DNA of 15,387 bases, from contig MGOD01000100.1 of the NCBI GenBank assembly GCA_001795245.1, forward strand, positions 11,032 through 26,418, in the 5' to 3' direction. Under the pieces are notes generated by a model. The model had not been told where the DNA came from, ran no database searches, and saw nothing but the letters and a program-made list of their open reading frames with translations. Every line of letters starts with the position of its first letter. Within the stretch, counting starts at the first letter, position 1. Shown one piece after another: positions 11,804 to 15,387 of this stretch. The translations under genes and the position numbers were made by a program. The DNA comes from Chloroflexi bacterium RBG_16_70_13 (lineage in GTDB: Bacteria > Chloroflexota > Limnocylindria > Limnocylindrales > CSP1-4).

Positions 11804-14800
11804 TTAGCCGCCCCGGGCGCGGCGCTTCGCCTCGCGAAGTCGGGCGAGCGTGTCGGCGTCGGTGCTCCCGGGCGGCGGGGTCGGCTCGGGCGGCGCCTCG
11901 GGAGTCAAGCCGCGCCCCGCCGGCGATGACGGGGGGGCGGGCGGCAGCGGCGCGGAGACTGGCGCCCCGGACGTCCGAACGCGGCCGAACAATCGGCGCG
12001 ACGGCCCCGATGTCGCGACCGGCGCCGTCACCCCAGCGCTCGTGCCCGTCGTCAGCTGGTCCGCGCCCCCGTCCGCCGCCGCCTCCGTCGCGCGCAGGAT
12101 GGCCGCTCGCGACGCCGCCCCGGCCGCCCGGTCTCGGGCTGCGAGCATCCCGGACGCCGCCGCGGTTCGCGGGGCCGCGGCGCCGCGCCCGCGCCACGTC
12201 CGGCCGACCCACGCCCGGGCGTCGGCCAGCTCCCGCCGCCCGATCGAAACCCGCCGCAGGGCGATGTCGAACGGCCACAGCAGGAGGGCCAGGATCAGCA
12301 GCCACGGCCACAGCTCGGTGAATGACGATGTCGTCGTCAGGTCGTGCCGCCAGGGTTCGAGCGGCGTCAGGATCTCCCGGCCGGCGGTCGCCGCCCGGAG
12401 CGTCGCCAGGAACGGCTGGTTGGCACCCAGGACCCGGTACTCGGCCGCGACCGGCGCCACCAGGCCCACGGTCCGCCCCAGCGGCGACGCGCCCGGCCGG
12501 ATCTGGGTGATCCGGACCGCGTAGGCGCCCGACTCGATCTCGCCGAGGTCGGTCTCGTAGACGCCCGGGGCGACCTGGTCGAGGTCGGCCTCCACCGGCT
12601 CGAGCGACGGCCCGACAAGGACGGCCGAGGTTGAGTAGAAGTCCCGCGGTGAGCCGTCAGATTCCACGGACTCGACGTGGAGCCGGGTCTGCCCGTCGAC
12701 GGTCTCGAAGGTCGCCTCGATGCCGCCCGTCTCCTCGCCCGGGAAGGTCCAGCCGACGAGCTGGCTGAAGAATTTCGAGAAGCCATTCCAGGGCACCCAG
12801 TTCCTGGCCCAGCGCCCGGTCGAGTCCGACGTCCAGGCGACCGACCGACCCAGGCCGTACTGCCACTGGGCGAGAAGGGGATCGTCGCGGGCGGTGGCGA
12901 GGACCTGCTGGGCCGCCGACTTGATCGTCGTGCCGTTGTAGCCGAGGAGCTGAGGGAAGCCCTGGTCGAGGCCCCGGAGGATCGGCGACGAGCTCGTCTG
13001 GATCGGGAAGAAGGCCTCCTCGATAATCTGCTGGCCGGCGACCTGCTCGGTCTCCTTGAGGAAGATGTCGGGGATCGCGGCCGGGTTGGCGGCCGAGTAG
13101 AAACGACCCCCGCCGTTGGTCGCGAGCTGCTGGAGGAATGGGTTCGAGCCGCCGCCGGCGCCGACCGTCGAGAGGGTGATCCCGGCGGCCTTCATCCGGG
13201 CGATGATCGCGTCGTACTGTCCCGTCGATGACCAGCCGTCGGTCAGCAGGATGATATGGCGCCGGGTCGCGCTGGCCTTCTCGAGCGAGCCGACCGCCTG
13301 CTCGAGGCCGGAGTAGATGTTCGTCGTCCCGTTCGGCTGCATCGTCGCGACGTCGCCGGCGAGGTCGTCGATCTGGCCGAGCGGCCGGGTGTTGACGACC
13401 CAGTGGGCCTGCTCGTCGAAGGCGACGACGCCGAGCTCGTCGCGGGCCGTCATCGCCGCCGCGGCCCGGAGGATGGCCTCCTTGCCGATGTCGATCTTGC
13501 GGACGCCCTGCATCTGGCTCCCGCCACCGCCTCCGCCGTCGAACGAGTTGCAGTGGCAGGCGTCCATGGAGCCGGACTTGTCGATGACGACGACGAGGGC
13601 CACGTCGGGCTGCTGCTGGCGGTTCCGGACGCCCATGTCGACGGGCAACGTTTCCTCGATCGGCGTCTTGGTGTAGCCGCCGGCGCCGTAGCTCTCAGGT
13701 CCGCCGACCATGACCAGCCCCCGGCCGAGGTCCCGGACGTAGACCTGCAGGGCGGCCAGCTGGCGATCGGACATCCGGATCCGGGGAACATCGACCATGA
13801 CGATGCTGTCGTACGTGGCGAGCCCGGCGAAGTCGGTCGGGAGGGCCTCCGGGACGATCGAATCGACGTCCTGGCCCTCCAGCTCGAGGGCCCCCACCAG
13901 CTCGGCCGCGACCGCCTCGTCGCCGGCCAGGACGAGGATCCGGGGTTCGCCCTTCACGATCGTGTTCGAATCCGCCCGGTCGTTCTGGCTGAACGTGTCG
14001 CGGCCGGCCTCGACGACGACCCGGAAGGTGTGGAAGCCGGCCTCCTCGACGTCGGCGATGTCGAAGGTGATCCGGTTCGCGCCCTCGACGAGGTCGAGGG
14101 CCTCGGTCGCCACGAGCTGGCCGTCGGCGTAGAGGCGGACGGTGGCCGGCTGGGCGACGCTCGAGACGATCGTCGCGACGGCCTCGATCGTCTCGCCGAT
14201 GCGCGCCGTCGAGGGCGTCTGGAGCCGCTCCACGAGGACCTCGTCCCGAGCCTCGAGGCCGATGACCCGGGTCTCGACCTGGACCCCGCGGGCCGCCGCC
14301 AGCGCGGCCTCCTGCTGGCCCCGGCCGGTCGTGTCGTTGCCGTCCGAGATGAGGACGATTCGCTTCTGCATCTCGTCCGGGAAGAGGGCCGAGGCGAGTC
14401 GCAGTGCGGCCCCGATGTCGGTGGCTCCGGTGACCGGCGTGGACCGCAGCCGGTCGATCGTCCGGAGCTCCTCGGGCAGCCGCTCGACGAGGGCGTCCCT
14501 GCCGAAGGCCACGACGCCGGCGGCATCGCCGTCGGGCATCACATCGAGACTCTCCCGGAGGAAGGCGAGGGCGTTCTCGCGGCCCTCGTTCCCGACCGAA
14601 TCGGAGAGGTCGACGACGAAGACGGTCGCCAGGCGATCCACCGGCAGGACGAGCTGGAAGCCCGCCAGGGCGAGAACCAGGGCCGCCAGGAGGGTCGTCC
14701 GCAGCGCGAGCGCAACGCGTCGCCGGACCGTCCCGATCCGCCGCCGCGCGGCGAGGTGCGGCACGACCGTGACGAGGAGCGCGGGGATGAGCAGCAGGAG

Positions 14801-14830
14801 CCAGGCGGGGGCCTCGAAGCGGACGCCCAT
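11804..14830 (-). CDS. double VWA / GATase-like membrane protein (BatA-type)
   Basis: 1008 residues. Two N-terminal membrane segments (about 8-25 and 43-62) and one near 840-856. VWA domain 1 spans about 69-195 with MIDAS residues DLSDS (74-78), TGATD (134-138) and SDGND (162-166). A beta-sandwich-like segment (about 205-290) is followed by a GATase1-like domain (about 296-400, PRILVLAGDE to VMVGGPESYGAGG) without a visible Cys nucleophile. VWA domain 2 (about 411-590) has DKSGS (417-421), NGTTN (500-504) and LTDGWS (529-534), with an inserted CHC and Gly run (425-437) right after DKSGSMDA. A beta-rich region follows (600-800), then the last membrane helix and a Pro/Ala-rich cytoplasmic tail. 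VWA domains bind metal and mediate protein contacts; such proteins usually neighbour MoxR ATPase and DUF58 genes, inferred to lie to the right. Its ATG directly follows the stop of the upstream gene (TAGATG). Confidence 0.9.
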   Translation of the reverse strand: MGVRFEAPAWLLLLIPALLVTVVPHLAARRRIGTVRRRVALALRTTLLAALVLALAGFQLVLPVDRLATVFVVDLSDSVGNEGRENALAFLRESLDVMPDGDAAGVVAFGRDALVERLPEELRTIDRLRSTPVTGATDIGAALRLASALFPDEMQKRIVLISDGNDTTGRGQQEAALAAARGVQVETRVIGLEARDEVLVERLQTPSTARIGETIEAVATIVSSVAQPATVRLYADGQLVATEALDLVEGANRITFDIADVEEAGFHTFRVVVEAGRDTFSQNDRADSNTIVKGEPRILVLAGDEAVAAELVGALELEGQDVDSIVPEALPTDFAGLATYDSIVMVDVPRIRMSDRQLAALQVYVRDLGRGLVMVGGPESYGAGGYTKTPIEETLPVDMGVRNRQQQPDVALVVVIDKSGSMDACHCNSFDGGGGGGSQMQGVRKIDIGKEAILRAAAAMTARDELGVVAFDEQAHWVVNTRPLGQIDDLAGDVATMQPNGTTNIYSGLEQAVGSLEKASATRRHIILLTDGWSSTGQYDAIIARMKAAGITLSTVGAGGGSNPFLQQLATNGGGRFYSAANPAAIPDIFLKETEQVAGQQIIEEAFFPIQTSSSPILRGLDQGFPQLLGYNGTTIKSAAQQVLATARDDPLLAQWQYGLGRSVAWTSDSTGRWARNWVPWNGFSKFFSQLVGWTFPGEETGGIEATFETVDGQTRLHVESVESDGSPRDFYSTSAVLVGPSLEPVEADLDQVAPGVYETDLGEIESGAYAVRITQIRPGASPLGRTVGLVAPVAAEYRVLGANQPFLATLRAATAGREILTPLEPWRHDLTTTSSFTELWPWLLILALLLWPFDIALRRVSIGRRELADARAWVGRTWRGRGAAAPRTAAASGMLAARDRAAGAASRAAILRATEAAADGGADQLTTGTSAGVTAPVATSGPSRRLFGRVRTSGAPVSAPLPPAPPSSPAGRGLTPEAPPEPTPPPGSTDADTLARLREAKRRARGG

Positions 14831-15387
14831 CTACGTCCCCCGCCCCTGGCCGCGGGTCGGGGCCGGTGCCCCTCCGCCGCCCCGTCCGAGGCGCGTTCGA
14901 AGGCCGCGCCAGAGGCGGGTCACGGCGTCGCGCTGGTAGACGACCCACTCGGCCAGCAGGACGAGCAGGGCGACGAGGACGATCGGGACCCATAGCTCGT
15001 CGCGCGCCGGCGGCCGATCCGCGGCGGTGCCCTGGCCAGACCCCGCCCCGGCGGCCCCCGACGCCGCCGGCGAGCCCGACGGAGCGGGGCTGGCCCCAGC
15101 GGTGCCGGACCCGCTGGGGCCGGGCGTCGCCGGGACCCCACCGCCGAGAGCCTCGATTTCCGACGCGGAGCCCGGCGCGATGTTGGATTCCGCGGGATCG
15201 AAGAGATCGACCGCGAAGCGCTTCGGGGCGTTGGGGTCGGCGGGCGGCGCGGTCGGGCCCGGCGTCGGCGAGACCCCCGCCGCGGGCGTCGGCGAGGCCG
15301 ACGGCGATGGGCCGCCCGAGGCAGTGGGCGCCGCGCTCGGGGTGGCCGTCGAGGCCGGCGTGGGCGTCGGCTCGGGATAGACGGCGA
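14831..15387 (-). CDS. C-terminal part of a BatA/VWA-like membrane protein (5' end outside window)
   Basis: The frame is open from the right edge to TAG at 14831-14833, giving about 185 residues. The order is a Pro/Thr/Ser-rich linker with PTPTP-like runs, a short conserved-looking segment KRFAVDLFDPAESNIAP, another Gly/Ser/Pro-rich stretch, one membrane helix (ELWVPIVLVALLVLLAEWVV), and a basic tail (YQRDAVTRLWRGLRTRLGR). The FAVDLFDPAESNIAP segment before a last membrane helix matches the end of VWA/BatA-type proteins that precede double-VWA genes, from memory of the family. The VWA part itself would be beyond the edge. The stop abuts the next start with no gap, so the two are translationally coupled. 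Confidence 0.65.
   Translation of the reverse strand, partial: AVYPEPTPTPASTATPSAAPTASGGPSPSASPTPAAGVSPTPGPTAPPADPNAPKRFAVDLFDPAESNIAPGSASEIEALGGGVPATPGPSGSGTAGASPAPSGSPAASGAAGAGSGQGTAADRPPARDELWVPIVLVALLVLLAEWVVYQRDAVTRLWRGLRTRLGRGGGGAPAPTRGQGRGT

Noticed and set aside
13256..14995. 579-codon plus-strand frame opposite the VWA gene
   Set aside because: Shadow of the VWA gene, with Asp/Gly/Arg/Leu-biased composition and no domain.

Overview
The window is very GC-rich (about 70% by eye). Nearly every third codon position is G or C, and several genes have a -10 box so close to the start codon that they look leaderless. Together with the gene content (large BatA-like VWA proteins, a sortase, Tat and lipoprotein signals, an acetoacetate-CoA ligase and an acyl-CoA dehydrogenase), this suggests a high-GC monoderm-like bacterium. 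My best guess is an uncultured Chloroflexota lineage such as Limnocylindria, with Actinomycetota as the alternative. This is inference, because there is no rRNA or marker gene here.

Layout. Positions 1-1467 (minus) hold most of a membrane-anchored TPM-domain protein that runs off the left edge. Positions 1612-3477 (minus) hold the most unusual gene: a Tat-exported protein made almost entirely of about 35 tandem 13-residue repeats with a C-terminal beta cap. It has a recognisable promoter, a long leader, a perfect Shine-Dalgarno and a strong terminator hairpin. Positions 3802-4857 (plus) encode an adenosine-deaminase-like amidohydrolase with two altered substrate-binding positions. Positions 4935-5684 (minus) encode a SufR-like winged-helix regulator with a cysteine cluster. 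It is divergent from an acyl-CoA dehydrogenase at 5826-6992 (plus).

From 7265 to the right edge everything lies on the minus strand. In transcription order these are: the C-terminus of a BatA/VWA-like membrane protein, a 1008-residue double-VWA/GATase-like membrane protein that begins right after its stop codon, an 88-residue hypothetical protein that seems to start at ATT, a lipoprotein, acetoacetate-CoA ligase, a small lipoprotein overlapping it by 8 nt, and a sortase preceded by competing hairpins.

Together the genes describe a cell-envelope region (TPM, repeat protein, VWA pair, lipoproteins, sortase) interleaved with short-chain acyl-CoA metabolism (acetoacetate activation, acyl-CoA oxidation) and one purine-type deaminase. 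No phage, transposon, CRISPR array or RNA gene was seen. The best candidates for something undescribed are the 13-residue repeat protein, the ADA-like enzyme with the altered active site, and the recurring TAnCCT leaderless promoter arrangement.
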